In this document: positions 49,817-63,600 of the stretch, one piece after another | How positions within the stretch are numbered: the stretch's first letter is position 1 | Layout of the letters: every line of letters starts with the position of its first letter | Notes under the pieces: model-generated | What the model was told of the DNA's origin: nothing | Seen by the model: only the letters and a program-made list of their open reading frames with translations | Database searches by the model: none | Made by a program: the position numbers and the translations under genes | NCBI RefSeq assembly: GCF_900963305.1 | Contig: NC_042515.1 | Location: 10,909,623 to 10,973,622 of the forward strand | Origin: Echeneis naucrates | Taxonomy: Eukaryota; Chordata; Actinopteri; Carangiformes; Echeneidae | Reading direction: 5' to 3' | DNA length: 64,000 nt

Positions 49817-50545
49817 AATGTCTCTCACTTTTGAAAAGAAGATCTGAAATGACATGAGCTGTCTGTTTAGCTACATCTTTAAATGTTGAGGTGATGGTAC
49901 AATAAATAATCAGAAACTCTGTAAACAGAGTCGGCAGTAAGAGTAAGAAGAGAAAGCTCCTGAATGAAAGATTCCCACCTTTGAACTCTGGACTAACTGG
50001 ACAGATCTGGCCAAGACCAGGATATGGATTGTTCCCAATTAGCATTGGTCTTGTGGACAACATCTGCTCCACTATCGGTGCTGGTCAAGTAGAAGGACAA
50101 GATAGTAAAGACAAAATCTGTGCAAACCTACAGACAGAGCTATTTCAGTATCTATTGATCAACTCCAGTGATGAATAAGGCAAAACTAATTGTTTTAGTA
50201 GTGAAATTACTGAAATTATTTGAACAATTGAATAGTTTTCCATTACTGATGGAACAAATATACTAGTTACTTTCCACCACTTACTAAAGCAGACCTAGAC
50301 ACCGTTGAACCCTAACCCAGTGAGAAAAACATTGGCGACAGTGGCAAAGAAAATCTTCCTTTTCAGGGCCAGAAACCTTAAACAGGATCAGACGGTTGGG
50401 TGAGTTTTAGTTGGGAAATAATAAAAAGAGAGAGAGCTCGTCTTGGGTATCAGTGGATGGTTTATTGGTCAATGTGCAAATACAAGAAGTATGAATCAAG
50501 TGCTTTCAGCTACTTAGTAAGGAACATTAAGTTAAAACGTGTATA

Positions 50546-51702
50546 TCAGTGTGTGTGTGTTGTAGGGGTGCTGTGTGTATATCAGTGTGTGTGTGTTGTA
50601 GGGGTGCTGTGTGTATATCAGTGTGTGTGTGTGTGTGTGTGTTGTAGGGGTGCTGTGTGTATATCAGTGTGTGTGTTTTGTGGGGGCGCTGTGTGTATAT
50701 CAGTGTGTGTGTGTGTGTGTGTGTGTTGTAGGGGTGCTGTGGGTATATCAGTGTGTGTGTGTTGTGGGGGCGCTGTGTGTATATCAGTGTGTGTGTGTTG
50801 TGGGGGCACTGTGTGTATATCTGTGTGTGTGTGTGTGTGTGTGTTAGTGTTGTAGGGGTGCTGTGTGTATATCAGTGTGTGTGTGTTGTGGGGGCGCTGT
50901 GTGTATATCAGTGTGTGTGTGTTGTGGGGGCACTGTGTGTATATCAGTGTGTGTGTGTTGTGGGGGCGCTGTGTGTATATCAGTGTGTGTGTGTGTGTGT
51001 GTGTATATCAGTGTGTGTGTGTTGTGGGGGCGCTGTGTGTATATCAGTGTGTGTGTGTGTTGTGGGGGCGCTGTGTGTATATCAGTGTGTGTGTTAGTGT
51101 TGTAGGGGTGCTGTGTGTATATCAGTGTGTGTGTGTTGTGGGGGCGCTGTGTGTATATCAGTGTGTGTGTGTGTGTGTGTGTGTTGTAGGGGTGCTGTGG
51201 GTATATCAGTGTGTGTGTGTTGTGGGGGCGCTGTGTGTATATCAGTGTGTGTGTGTTGTGGGGGCGCTGTGTGTATATCTGTGTGTGTGTGTGTGTGTGT
51301 TAGTGTTGTAGGGATGCTGTGTGTATATCTGTGTGTGTGTGTTGTGGGGGCGCTGTGTGTATATCAGTGTGTGTGTGTTGTGGGGGCACTGTGTGTATAT
51401 CAGTGTGTGTGTGTTGTGGGGGCGCTGTGTGTATATCAGTGTGTGTGTGTGTTGTGGGGGCGCTGTGTGTATATCAGTGTGTGTGTGTTGTGGGGGCGCT
51501 GTGTGTATATCAGTGTGTGTGTGTGTTGTGGGGGCGCTGTGTGTATATCAGTGTGTGTGTGTTGTGGGGGCGCTGTGTGTGTATCAGTGTGTGTGTGTAT
51601 ATCAGTGTGTGTGTGTTTTGGGGGCGCTGTGTGTGTATCAGTGTTTGTGTGTGTGTGTGTATATCAGTGTGTGCGTGTTGTGGGGGCGCTGTGTGTGTAT
51701 CA

Positions 51703-51733
<31 letters not shown>

Positions 51734-51814
51734 GGGGGCGCTGTGTGTGTATCAGTGTTTGTGTGTGTGTGTGTATATCAGTGTGTGTGTGTTGTGGGGG
51801 CGCTGTGTGTGTAT

Positions 51815-51849
<35 letters not shown>

Positions 51850-52026
51850 GGGGGCGCTGTGTGTGTATCGGTGTGTGTGTGTATATCAGTGTGTGTGTGT
51901 TGTGGGGGCGCTGTGTGTGTATATCAGTGTGTGTGTGTGTTGTGGGGGCGCTGTGTGTGTATCAGTGTTTGTGTGTGTGTGTGTATATCAGTGTGTGTGT
52001 GTGTTGTGGGGGCGCTGTGTGTGTAT

Positions 52027-52089
<63 letters not shown>

Positions 52090-52226
52090 GGGGGCGCTGT
52101 GTGTGTATCAGTGTGTGTGTGTATATCAGTGTGTGTGTGTTGTGGGGGCGCTGTGTGTGTATCAGTGTTTGTGTGTGTGTGTGTATATCAGTGTGTGTGT
52201 GTGTTGTGGGGGCGCTGTGTGTGTAT

Positions 52227-52291
<65 letters not shown>

Positions 52292-52352
52292 GGGGGCGCT
52301 GTGTGTGTATCAGTGTGTGTGTGTATATCAGTGTGTGTGTGTTGTGGGGGCG
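50546..52352. repeat. GT-rich minisatellite, 36-bp basic unit, 1.8 kb
   Basis: Tandem copies of a unit of the form TATATCAGTGTGTGTGTG, TTGTGGGGGCGCTGTGTG (36 bases). Variation comes from expansion of the GT part (up to more than 60 bases near 52030-52085 and 52228-52288), TTGTGGGGG versus TTGTAGGGG versus TTTTGGGGG, and loss of TA in the 3' half. Units at the 5' end carry TTGTAGGGG; the 3' half moves to a longer compound unit. Because 36 is a multiple of three, the + strand stays open in all three frames for hundreds of codons, but the repeat is not coding. The array ends about 140 bases before the arl8b start codon. Confidence 0.95.
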
Positions 52353-52490
52353 CTGTGGGGCTCCTGCTGGCTCACTGATCATATGACAGCCTCTCTGCTC
52401 CCACTTCCCCTCCTCGCTGGAAAAAAACGCCACATCTGACAGAGGGAGACTCAGGAAGCTGCCCAGGGGAGAGCGATCACCGAGGCCGAG

Positions 52491-52957
52491 ATGCTGGCGC
52501 TGATAAACCGGCTTTTGGACTGGTTCAGGTCCCTGTTCTGGAAGGAGGAGATGGAGCTGACACTGGTCGGCCTCCAGTACTCTGGAAAAACAACATTTGT
52601 AAACGTGATCGCTGTAAGTCTGCAGCCGCTGCTAGCCACCTCGCTAGGGCAGAGCTAATACCGTTAGCCGCTAATAATGGGGGGCGGGGGTCATGTAGTG
52701 AAGTTGTGCGTTTTTGCTTGTTTATGAGTCCAAAAACTACACGTATTGTCACTCGGCTGCATCCACACAATCCAGACTGAAAGTGTGTCACTGAGTCACC
52801 TGAGCTAGCCGGTCTGCTGCTAGCCGGCTAGTTGGTGCCTGTGTTGTTGAGATAGCCGATAAATGCTAAACACACCTGCCGTGTAAGTGACTCACGTGTT
52901 GTCACCAGAGTTTTTGATCACTTAAACACAACTTTGACCCTGACAGGCAGGATGGCG

Positions 52958-53009
<52 letters not shown>

Positions 53010-56000
53010 TGTGTCACCTTGCCACCCTTTTGTACAAATCTCCTGCCACAAGCTGAGCAGACCCACACCGTCAAACCAAATTGAGTCAGTATTTTTCGAT
53101 GATAGTCTGTGCCACTTTATTTTCATGTGCATAGATGTGGTACAATATTTAGAGAGATGTTTATGTGGCATGAAAAATGACTATTTGAATAGTTGGGAAT
53201 CATTGATCTTATTTTTTCCTGCAGCTGTAACTTTGTGACCTTTAATATCAAAATGCAAATGATGAGAAGTGCATCTGATTGTGCCTTCTGAGTCTGAAGA
53301 GTGTGTTTGTTTTTCGTGTCTGTCTGAGGGCATTTCTCTTGTGCAACTTTGGAGGGATTTCTCAAAATTTGTGTTTCAGGTGGAGCAATGCTGTTGAATT
53401 ATTTCTTCACAGCCACTTAACTTTTAAGCTGCATGTTGGTGGGTGGCTTTTGGTTTGGTTTTTGGTTCTTATCAGTTTGCTTGTGGTGATAAAAATTTGT
53501 ACTATTTCGGCTCTAATTGACTGAAGTGATAGGGCTACAGAGGCTTGGTGTAAAATACAAATTTTAGTATGCTTCATACGCATTTGCAGTAATTTATATT
53601 TCACTGTACAAGCACTCTGGACAAGATGCCAAGATGTCATGATGTCAGTGAAATCTGAGGATCGGGTAAAGTGTTGGAGTCTGGGGAGGAAGTGGAATTT
53701 GGGGTTTGAATAGATTACTGCTTTATCCTTTTACACTTAAGAGATGAGGAAAATGTATTGCCAGATTTTAACGCAGGGTTTTGAATGTGTGAAGTGTTAT
53801 AGTGGGGGTGGTTCCTCCTTCCTCAGTCATAAGACTGCCGCACTCATTTCCACTTAGCTTATCAGGTGACTCCAACCGGTCATGTGCTGGGAAATGTGTG
53901 TAGAACAGACTCCCGGCAGGTTTTTGCGAAGGAGCAATATAGACAGCTAAGCAGGAAAATGCTGCTGGTTCTGTAGGGTGCGGGGGATTTTTTTTCTTCC
54001 CTCCAGTCTGCAATAATGAAGAAGACAGAAAGTTTTATCACTTGGCTCTATGAAACATTGTACATTTTTAATTATATTTTGTTTTGTTTACACTTTTGCT
54101 TTTTATGAGTACAAGTCCCATCCACAGGTTTGGATATAGTTATACATAAACTCAAACTCCCTGTTATGTTGCCTTGAATTCCTCATCTGCAATAGCTATC
54201 ATGTAATGCTTTTAGTATGAATGATTTAAAACCAAACCTTGAATTTCAAATCTTGTTTTAATAGTACTGAGTTTTGTGTCTTATGTCTTTTATGAATTAT
54301 TATTATTGATACTTCAAATTTAAATCTTTTTAATATATACAACATTATTTTTTCTTTAATTTGATTATTTGTTGATGCACATATTTTCAGTCAGGAAATT
54401 TCAGTTGTCAGGAAATAACACATGCTCATGTGTTTCCTTTCAGTCTGGGCATTTCAGTGAAGACATGATTCCTACAGTTGGGTTCAACATGAGAAAAGTC
54501 ACCAAAGGAAATGTTACCATCAAGGTTCACTTTTCATTTTTGTGCTGTTTATAAAAACCATTCAATGAAATGTTAATTTGGTCTTTGAAGAAGGTGATAT
54601 TTTCACTGTGAATGACATGTGGAAACAGTGCCAATGTGCCCTTGATTCTGTAGATCTGGGATATAGGAGGGCAGCCAAGGTTCAGGAGCATGTGGGAGCG
54701 GTACTGTCGGGGAGTTAATGCGATCGTGTGAGTATACAAGCTCTGGCTCTCAGATAGATTCATTTAGAGGGAATTTAAATTTGCAGAAACAACACTCATT
54801 CAAATGTGCAACCTCTCAATATTATCAAACCTCATTCTACTCTGTTTCACATACTTATTTTTAGGTATATGGTTGATGCAGCAGATCGAGAAAAGGTGGA
54901 GGCATCTAGAAATGAGCTTCATAATTTATTAGACAAACCTCAGTTGCAAGGAATTCCTGTAAGTCTTCCTTTGTTTGTGGTTTGTTTTGTTTTGCAAAAC
55001 TATGTGTGGGTTTTGCCGGCACTTTCTTGTTGCATTTGCTGATTTCAGTTGTAATTTTTTCTTTAGGTTCTGGTACTTGGCAACAAAAGGGATCTTCCCA
55101 GTGCGCTAGATGAAAAGCAACTTATTGAGAAAATGTAAGTATCAAAAATGGTGAAAACTAGGGCTGGGTGATTGGGGAAAATATCTAATCATGATTTATT
55201 TTTTTTTTTTTGACAGTGATTGTGGTTACGATTTGAGTAGTGGTTTCATTTTGTGCTTTTTTGAAGTCCTGGTGGAGCTTTGTTTTATTTTTGCCATTCT
55301 AAGCATATGGTGACAATTTAGTCTCCACGGCATATAACATATTTTCTATGAAAAGTATCAGACCGTTTTATCTCATGCGGGAGTTTGGACTAATCCCTAT
55401 AATACTTGTTTACTTTACAGGCCAACATTATAAAGAAGTTATAACTCTCAGCTTCAATGCTACACCTTTTTTACATTTAGACCAACATCTCTTGCTCTCA
55501 TGTTGTGCCATGAATACAAACAAGCTGTCGGCGCCTCCCAACTGGATAACGTAATTGGCTTAGGCCGCTTCTGATCAGGAGGAGCGAGCACTCCGTTACG
55601 TAGTAGTTTTACAATGAGGAAATCCATCTTTGTTTGCCTAATATTTTTTTTTCTCTACATTGCAGCCTTTTGCAATTTGCTAATCGGCATTTCTGAAATT
55701 GCGATTTGTTTTGCTAAAAATTCCATAAATTGTTCAGCCCTTGTGAAAACACAACTGGGTGTTCAGTTCGGCACTTTTTAATCACACAACATTGCACTTT
55801 CTTTCAAGAAAATGTAATTGATTTGATTACAGTTTTTCTCTTTAAATATTTTAGATTTAGTATTGCATCAAAAACCTGCCTGGTCTAGACATATTACAAC
55901 TGCATATCAGATGAATTACTTTTCGTTTAATGCCACATCCCTTGTGCAGCTGTTAATACTAATAATGGAAAAACAAATTAACCATTTTCTTTTTCATCTC

Positions 56001-57141
56001 TTTGTTGTTAAAAAAAAGAAATACTTGAATGTGAGGATATTGCACCTTCTGCCGTCAAGTTAGTAGCATGTTTTCAATGAGAGCAATGTTAAACCGCATC
56101 CAACAAGTTGCAGATGAAAGACCTAGTGATCAGTGTGACTTTTCATATGTCTTTATGCATATTTTTCCTTTCATAGGAATCTGGCAGCTATTCAGGACAG
56201 AGAGATATGCTGCTACTCAATTTCATGCAAAGAAAAAGACAACATTGGTAAGTTGAAATGAATCACTACAGTGTTATTTTTAATTGGAACAGTGTGCCAT
56301 GTCTTCCTTACGATTCAATTTGGGATAAATAAACAAATGAACTTGATTCAAAATCATCACGTTAACAGTTTTACTGGTGAAGTTTTTACAGAATTCAGTT
56401 TGATTTCCTCCAGTTATTACCATCAGTGCAAAACAGTAAGGCTAAGAAAACAGCAGTCAGCAAATGTGAGCCTCTTTGAATCTATTTTTTCTCTTAATAT
56501 TTTCATTAAGATTCTACAATTTAAAATCAAGCAATGGTAACTCAGCAAAGGGCAGCTCTTAGGAAAAAATTTCTGGTAAGCAAAACAAACTAAGAGTTAC
56601 CTTAAAGGTTACTCATAAAAATTCAGATTTCTTATTTTGCAATATAAATATTTGCGTTTCGCTGCCCTCCCTGGGGCATTGCATCACTTTTTTGCACTTT
56701 GCTGCCACCTGTTGATCAGTGGTATCACACTATCGGTAGCAGCTCCAAAAGCAAGACAGGAGGTCTGAAACCCATTAGCAAGCAAACCATGATATTTAGT
56801 CAGACAGTACATGGATAATGTTTACATTTATTTATTTAAATAATTTGCTTTACTGTTGTTATGGAAAGCACAATGAGGATTTATTTATTTATTTTTTTTC
56901 ATCTGGTTTGACCTGTATTGTCTTACGGTTGACCCTTTAGTGAACTTAAAGAAGTATAAGTGAAGGGGATCATGACAGTAAACACTAGAAGTGGGTATAA
57001 CAGTTTAAGGGAGTTGAAATTGGTTGAAAAATCAGAATCATGAACTGATTCTCACTCTGACTTTGCATCTTTTTTTCTTGTTTTTCTTCAGACATCACGC
57101 TTCAGTGGCTCATCCAGCACTCAAAATCCCGAAGGAGCTGA
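52491..57141 (+). CDS. arl8b: ADP-ribosylation factor-like protein 8B (ARL8B), 7 exons
   Basis: Arf-like GTPase on lysosomes that recruits kinesin adaptors and the HOPS tether, controlling lysosome movement to the cell periphery. Exons 52491-52613, 54444-54524, 54654-54727, 54865-54958, 55067-55134, 56177-56247 and 57092-57141 give 186 aa, the exact family length. Motifs: N-terminal amphipathic helix [20 protein letters not shown] with no Gly2, as in ARL8; P-loop GLQYSGKTT; switch 1 [10 protein letters not shown]; switch 2 [21 protein letters not shown]; and the C-terminus [28 protein letters not shown] and GHFSEDMIP favour 8B over 8A. Intron 5 carries a hAT MITE. The next gene, edem1, is the same neighbour as in human 3p26. 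Confidence 0.97.
52959..53007. repeat. AC microsatellite in arl8b intron 1
   Basis: About 24 AC units without interruption, about 350 bases after exon 1. Confidence 0.9.
55159..55742. mobile_element. hAT-type MITE, 584 bp, in arl8b intron 5
   Basis: The left end reads TAGGGCTGGGTGATT and the right end, reversed and complemented, AAGGGCTGAACAATT, giving imperfect terminal inverted repeats of the AGGGCTG type common in fish hAT MITEs. A perfect 8-bp duplication GTGAAAAC flanks it (55151-55158 and 55743-55750). No coding capacity. Confidence 0.85.
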
Positions 57142-59287
57142 AAACGCAGGAGCTGTTTGCCAGCTATGTTTGCCATGTTACTGTCATGCCACACTTTAAT
57201 CACTGCGATGATGTACAGTTGTATCTTCAGCTCACATGTTGCACTGTTTTGCTCGTGTCATACGATTTCTTTTCTCCTTTCACATTGTGATTTGTTTCAC
57301 AAACCCTGGCAATGCACTACTAAACATGTAATTTCCTAAATTTAAAGAATGTAATTGGCATTACTTTCAATAAGACTGAGAACATCCTTTATCAACTATT
57401 TTTTACCCTTCAGGCATTACCTTGTTGATCCTACCCAAAGGGTATAGAACAACACACTCTTGAAGGAGGGTTTACTCAAGCAGGCCTCACATAATTAGAA
57501 ATGTTCCTCAGTCAGATTATGATGCTAGGAGATGTCTGATGTGGAAGTGCAGGATTTTCTCATTTCTTCCTAACTCTGTTCTGATGACCATCACCCTTAG
57601 CTTGACCAGGTTTTCTTTTTTTCAGAGACATATTGTTTGTTTTAGAAAAATCTGCATTTAAACATGTCAATTTGAGCAGGTCTGTACAAATATCAAGCTA
57701 ATATGATTTTTACTGATGTGTGACGTGCGTGTATGAATATATGATTCTATTTAAAGTCTGAATGTACTAAAAGTAAAGCTGTACAGGGTTGTGTGGTTCA
57801 TATTGGCCTCTGTTTGTACGTAGCCTCAGTGGAATGATGTCCTTTGTGCTGCCTCTATGCTGACAGAGTGGCAGAATTTAAAGTGCCTTGTGCAGTGTCT
57901 CTCACCTCTGAAGCAGAGCAGCATGCAAGGTGTGCCCACCTGGGTAGAGCAAAAATACACCACTTCAATACATTCAAGAAATAAAAAGGCATGCTTTTTA
58001 ATTTAGACATTGTCCAGTTATTTGTACCTCACATTTTTAACCATCACTGTCACCCATTTATGTACAGGTACAAGAAAACAAAAACAAGTCAAGCAGGTTC
58101 AGGGTGTGTACACTCACAAAGTCCTGACAAGAGGTCTAAAGGAAATAAATGTGCAAGTTGACAATGGGTGTTTAAAACCTCAAATACCTAGCCTGCAAAG
58201 AGAAAAAAAGAAAAAACAACTACAAAAGCAGAAGCTGCTGTGTGCACATCTGGTATATAATGTGGCAAGTGGTCTAAGTGTAACGATAACTCATTACTTA
58301 CTATTTGGCAATGAATAATTGAAAATATATTGTTTAAATGAATCATTTCCTATTATTTCTTATAGGATGTGTCACAGTAAATCCAGACTGTTAATACAAT
58401 TTAATTAAAAAAATTCTTTACTTTTCCTCAGATATCTTTAATAGTTTGTTTAGGTTGTGTGTTGCGCATGCACAGGTTTTTGTATTTGGGCTGTCTAGAC
58501 TGGTTGTCTGAACTTGGGGTGTGTTCAAACAATGTAAAGCTTTGTTGAATTTGTTACTAGTACATGGGTGAATCAGCTCCTCTTTCCTAGAGATTCATGT
58601 CTTTAACAACAGGTATAAGTCATGGCTGTTTTCGTTGGGGTGCAATCCCCTGCCCTGCGATGGACCTGCGACCTGTCCTGTCCACCCCCCTTCACCCAAT
58701 GTGAGCTGGGATTTGCTCCAGGAGCGGTAGATGAGAATGAACACAAACCTCTGAGTTCTGTCTATCAGGTTTTCAGACAGCACTCAGTCAGCCATGCCAT
58801 GTCCCTTACAGTGAGTAACAGCCTGTTTGCCATGCGAGGGGAAAAGAAAAGTTCACTGGCCAGGTGAGCATCTAGGTATTTACAGACCCCTGTCATGTTT
58901 ACTATTTACTAAAAAATACTACCAATATTTCTGACAGACTAAATGAGCTAGAGTCCAAACTCTATTCATTTCCCTCTTGTGTCTCTTTCCTATTGGCTCA
59001 GAAAATAAATGAAGACACGTCAGGATTGCCACGGAACACTACCAGATGATTGACGGCCCGACGGCCAATCAACGGACGAGTTTGTTTGACGACACAGGGA
59101 AACGACCAATCGCTGCTCGGGACATGGGAGGGGCCGATTTGTTGACAGGAAACGTGTGAAGCGGAGTCACCGCAGCTCTCCTGTGTGTTGTAGTTTAGCC
59201 TGGCGAGCAGTCTATTTCTCATTCGTTCATGTTTCTCGATGGTGTGTTGTCTTAAATTATGCTTTGTAACATCGACCCAGGGCAAAG
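57142..59287. other. arl8b 3' UTR and edem1 promoter region
   Basis: No extra gene recognised. The first part is likely arl8b 3' UTR, with an AATAAA near 57980. A retroposon fragment lies at 58636-58745. From about 59030 to 59287 CpG density rises, consistent with a CpG-type promoter for edem1. I see no clear TATA box or unfolded-protein-response element there. Confidence 0.45.
58636..58745. repeat. Teleost interspersed retroposon fragment, reverse orientation
   Basis: GGTGCAATCCCCTGCCCTG, GATGGACCTGCGACCTGTCC and GAGCTGGGATTTGCTCCAGG follow, on the opposite strand, the consensus also seen at 39738-40025 (CTGGAGC...AGCTCAC...GGACAGGT). Read as an old non-LTR retroposon remnant. Confidence 0.7.
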
Positions 59288-60570
59288 ATGCAATGGAGGT
59301 CGATAGTAGTTGGTCTAGTCGTCCTGAGAGTCTCCCTCAGCTGTGTGTTGTGGCTAGCCTTCGGACTCGGACCTAACGTTAGCTGGGGGTTCAACTTCCA
59401 CCTCAGTTTCAATTTGCACAAATTGGACTTATTATTCAGGGAGGAGAAGGGGGCAGATCCGAGGGGCAGCTCGTGGTCTCGACGAATACAAGGACACAGA
59501 TATGAAGAGACGGAGAGCATTTGTGGGAAAGTCGGAGAGGAGTCACACAAGAGATCCTACCTGAGCTTCTTCGACGGCAACAAGGACGAGTACGTCCGGA
59601 GGTACAGCTCCTTTCCCGACGCACTGAGAGCCAAAATGAAGGGCATGGCCAAAGAAATGTTCTACTTCGGATATGACAACTACATGAAATATGCCTTTCC
59701 CGAGGACGAGCTGAATCCCATTGACTGTGAAGGGAGGGGACCAGACGTGCTAAACCCGTGAGTCCCTCAAAACCGTGCACACTGTTGGACGGCCATTTAC
59801 ATCCTAACTGTCCCCTGCAAACGCTGCTATTTTGCATGCATGGGGATCTCAATAGCTGGTAGTGTGATCCTGCTGCTCCCATGGCTGAGTAAGTTTTATG
59901 TCATCTGGCACCTTTGCATTGGACAGATCCCCAGCTTGGATCTTTATGGGTCAGGGTCAGGGTTCTCGATGGGCCACTGGGGTGCTTTTATCATAAGAAA
60001 CCTTAAATTGTCGAAGAGGTATAGTGAAAAATAGTAAAACACATTTCTAGCATTTCGCAGTGACATCTTAGATATTTAGTTGTGTCCAGCCCACAGTGTA
60101 AAAACTTCAGTTATTAAAAAAATTACAATATTACTTAGAAGAAATCATTTCGTCATGAGCAGAAAAGGTGCTCAACAGAAAAAAAGCTGTGATGCTTGTC
60201 AACAGGTTTATAGTCCACTTAAGTAATACTATACTAATCATACTATATTTTTACATGACTAGTCAGTAGTAATGGGTCAGATCACACCAAATATGAATTT
60301 GTCCAGAAAATAGGACCAACCAAGTTGTCACAGCTGTTAATAGTCAGCAAACATATCAGCAATCGGTTAATCATTTCTCCCAGCTGTCAAAGAAAACCTT
60401 AAAACAGTCCCAAATTTAATGCTACTCCATTCTCGCAAGTGAGATCATTCCTACCTTTTCATTGTCATGGGGATTTGAAGCTTAGATCAGGGGAAACATC
60501 CATTTAAAGATGTTGCATTCAGATTTGCAAATATGGACCATTGCATCAAAAAGATCTATAAAAAATCTTT

Positions 60571-60606
<36 letters not shown>

Positions 60607-63600
60607 AAGTTGATTGAAAATGAAAACAAGAATGGCACTTAGTAGACTACCAAATCCAAGCAATCCCATATGTCTGATATCCAGATTATTATTTGTATCT
60701 GCACAAAATAATAACTAACTAAAAGTTCATAGAAACATCAGTGAACCACAGAAAGGAAGAAAGGGAGTCTGTCATCACAGAGAAAGTGTTGGAATGCCAA
60801 AAACTATTCCATGCTGTTGTTGTCTTTCAGCCTTTCTGACACTAGTACATCTGCTTTAGTGTGCACAGCTGTAACATCTGTGCATTTTATTACCCTCTGC
60901 AGACAACGAAACTGAAACACAAGATGTTATGAATAATTTGTGTGTGTGTGTGTGGGGGGGGGGGTCCAGGTTTGGTCCAGGTTTCCTAGAACATTGATGT
61001 GTGTCAATTGTTGTCATCTTCAGTTTTATCAAATTGTGATGGAGAAATATATATGTGTCAATTTTGCCACCAGTAATCATATAATAATATATAATAATGG
61101 GGAAGACCCAACAGCTTTGGTGATTGTTTTAACATTTTCATAAGTGCTGGATTGTTTACAGTGTAGAAGATAGTAGGAAGCACTTTTTTAAAAATAATTA
61201 CAATTTACATGATTTTTATGTGACGTTTCTATTGTTCTGTCTGTCTCACCTGATCATACAAAATTTTAAACTGACATCACAAAACATTGTTGAATGTAAA
61301 AAAAAAAAAAATATATATATATATATAGTTGTGTGAGCTGTTTCATTACTTTTATTTCAGATCAAACATCAACATAAATGATGTCTTGGGGAACTACTCC
61401 CTTACACTGATTGACACATTAGACACTCTTTTGGTAAGTTACAATTTCAGGCTGTGTCTGGGTTTTCCTTTGTCAATCTATGATAGAGAGAAGGTTGGAC
61501 CCATTGAATAGACTTGCCATTTGGCATATTTCATCGTTTAACTTGTAAACATGAGAGTTGTATGGAGCTTATGTTATGTTGTGTTGTATTTTTTCACCTA
61601 TTTGTCACCTATTCTGCCAGAAGCAGAGTTTTGCACAGCATAGTGATGCAAAGGTTAAGACTTCCTCGGTTGTAATTCGGGAAGTTTCTGTCACACTCAC
61701 ACAACTGGCAGACAGAGTCAGGTGCAGCTGGTTTTCTGAACTGCCTCTATGTACCACTGTGAGTTAACCCTGAACTTCCTGTAACATTTCTTTTGTCCTA
61801 GATTCACAATCTTCAACAAAGATGGGTGATTAATCAAATGAAGGCAGCTCTGTGCATCAGATTATTGTCATAAATATATTGTTGCACTAGATTGTCAATG
61901 AAAAAAGCACAAGCAGATAAAGAGCCTTTACAAGAAGTTGTGATGTCAAGAGATAAACTGTGGTCTTCCCCTCCAGGTGCTTGGCAATGTGACAGAGTTC
62001 CAGAGGGCTGTCAAGCTGGTTATAGATACTGTATCTTTTGACAAGGACTCAACCGTACAGGTTTTTGAGGCAAATATCAGGTACAAATGTTGCTACTTTT
62101 TTTTTTCTCTAATGTCAGACACAAAAAGAAAGTTAAGGTCATGAATGAAACCCTGGTTATGTTGGCTAGCTTGAGTGAGTGTCTTTCTTTGAAGGATCTT
62201 GGGAAGCCTTATCTCAGCTCACATCCTGCTGACTGACCCTAAACATCCATTTGGTAAGGTGGGCTTCGAAGGTTACGATAATGAGTTGCTGCACTTGGCT
62301 CATGACTTGGCTGTCCGCCTCCTGCCAGCCTTTGAGAACACGAGCACTGGGATTCCTTACCCCAGGGTGAGTGACACGAATAAATAGATATTTTATACTC
62401 TTACAGACATGAGCTCTTCATACAGTTATAGTTCTGCATAGCTGTGGTTACAATGTGAGTGAAACCGAATTAACTGCAAGTTCACTCTGTGTCTTAAATG
62501 CAGGTGAACCTGAAGACCGGTGTCCCGCCTGACAGCATCAACGAGACGTGTACTGCAGGAGCGGGGTCCCTATTGGTTGAGTTTGGGATTTTAAGCCGAT
62601 TGATTGGTGACTCCACATTTGAGTGGGTGGCCAGACGAGCTGTCAGAGCTCTGTGGAACCTGAGGAGCAATGAAACCGGACTGTTAGGTATGTACAGCTG
62701 TGGGCTGAAGTTCTGTAAGAACATGCTCTGTTTCTCTCTGGAATTCTTCTTTCTTCACATACTTTTTATTTATTTAACTTGATTTCTTAAGTCTTCAACA
62801 TGATTACTATAGTTCATTGGTAAACTTAGTGATTTTTGTCCATAGGAAATGTAGTTAATATCCAGACAGGCCAGTGGGTTGGTAAACAGAGTGGACTTGG
62901 AGCTGGTATGGACTCTTTCTATGAATATTTGCTTAAATCGTACATCCTATTTGGTGAAAAAGAAGACTACAGGATGTTCCAAGCTGCTTACGAGAGCATA
63001 CAGAACCACCTGAGGAGAGGGTGAGTCTCGCACTGAAAAAATGTGATTTGTGTGAAAACACCATGTACTGGCAACACTGGGGAGTTTCACATGAAGTTGT
63101 CCACTACGGAAAACTTTTACAGCAATGTAAATGACTTGCTAGGATTTCCCAAATCAAGAGGAATTAAAATTGCTGATGATTCCACTTTTTTTTTTTTTTT
63201 GGGTGTGGGGTAGGGGGTGTCGAAGTTTGTAGAAATCTAAAACTTTGAGGCTTGTGGCTTTCATGAGAAGGAAATATAACTTTTTATTTCTCTTCTGCAA
63301 ACACTAATGAGGATCTGTTGAGCAAAACACATTGCATGGTTATTATTTTAGCTTGGATGTCATATTCAGCAGAAACGTGTTTGCATTCGTTCTTGTTGTT
63401 GTATGACAAATTCTCCCTCCACAACTTCCTTTTAAAGGAGAGAGTCCTGTAATGAAGGAGAGGGTGACCCGCCTCTCTATGTAAACGTAAACATGTTCAG
63501 CGGTGAGATCATGAACACTTGGATTGACTCTCTTCAGGCCTTCTTTCCTGGGTTGCAGGTCAGTTCATGCACTTTCAGCAGATTTGATATAAAAACAAAT

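Noticed and set aside
50546-52352. CRISPR-like direct repeats
   Set aside because: The repeats are contiguous minisatellite units without unique spacers, and the genome is eukaryotic.
50400-52439. Long + strand open frames (up to 421 codons) rich in Cys and Val
   Set aside because: They are produced by the 36-bp GT-rich minisatellite, which is open in all three frames because its unit is a multiple of three. There is no codon signature, domain or splice context.
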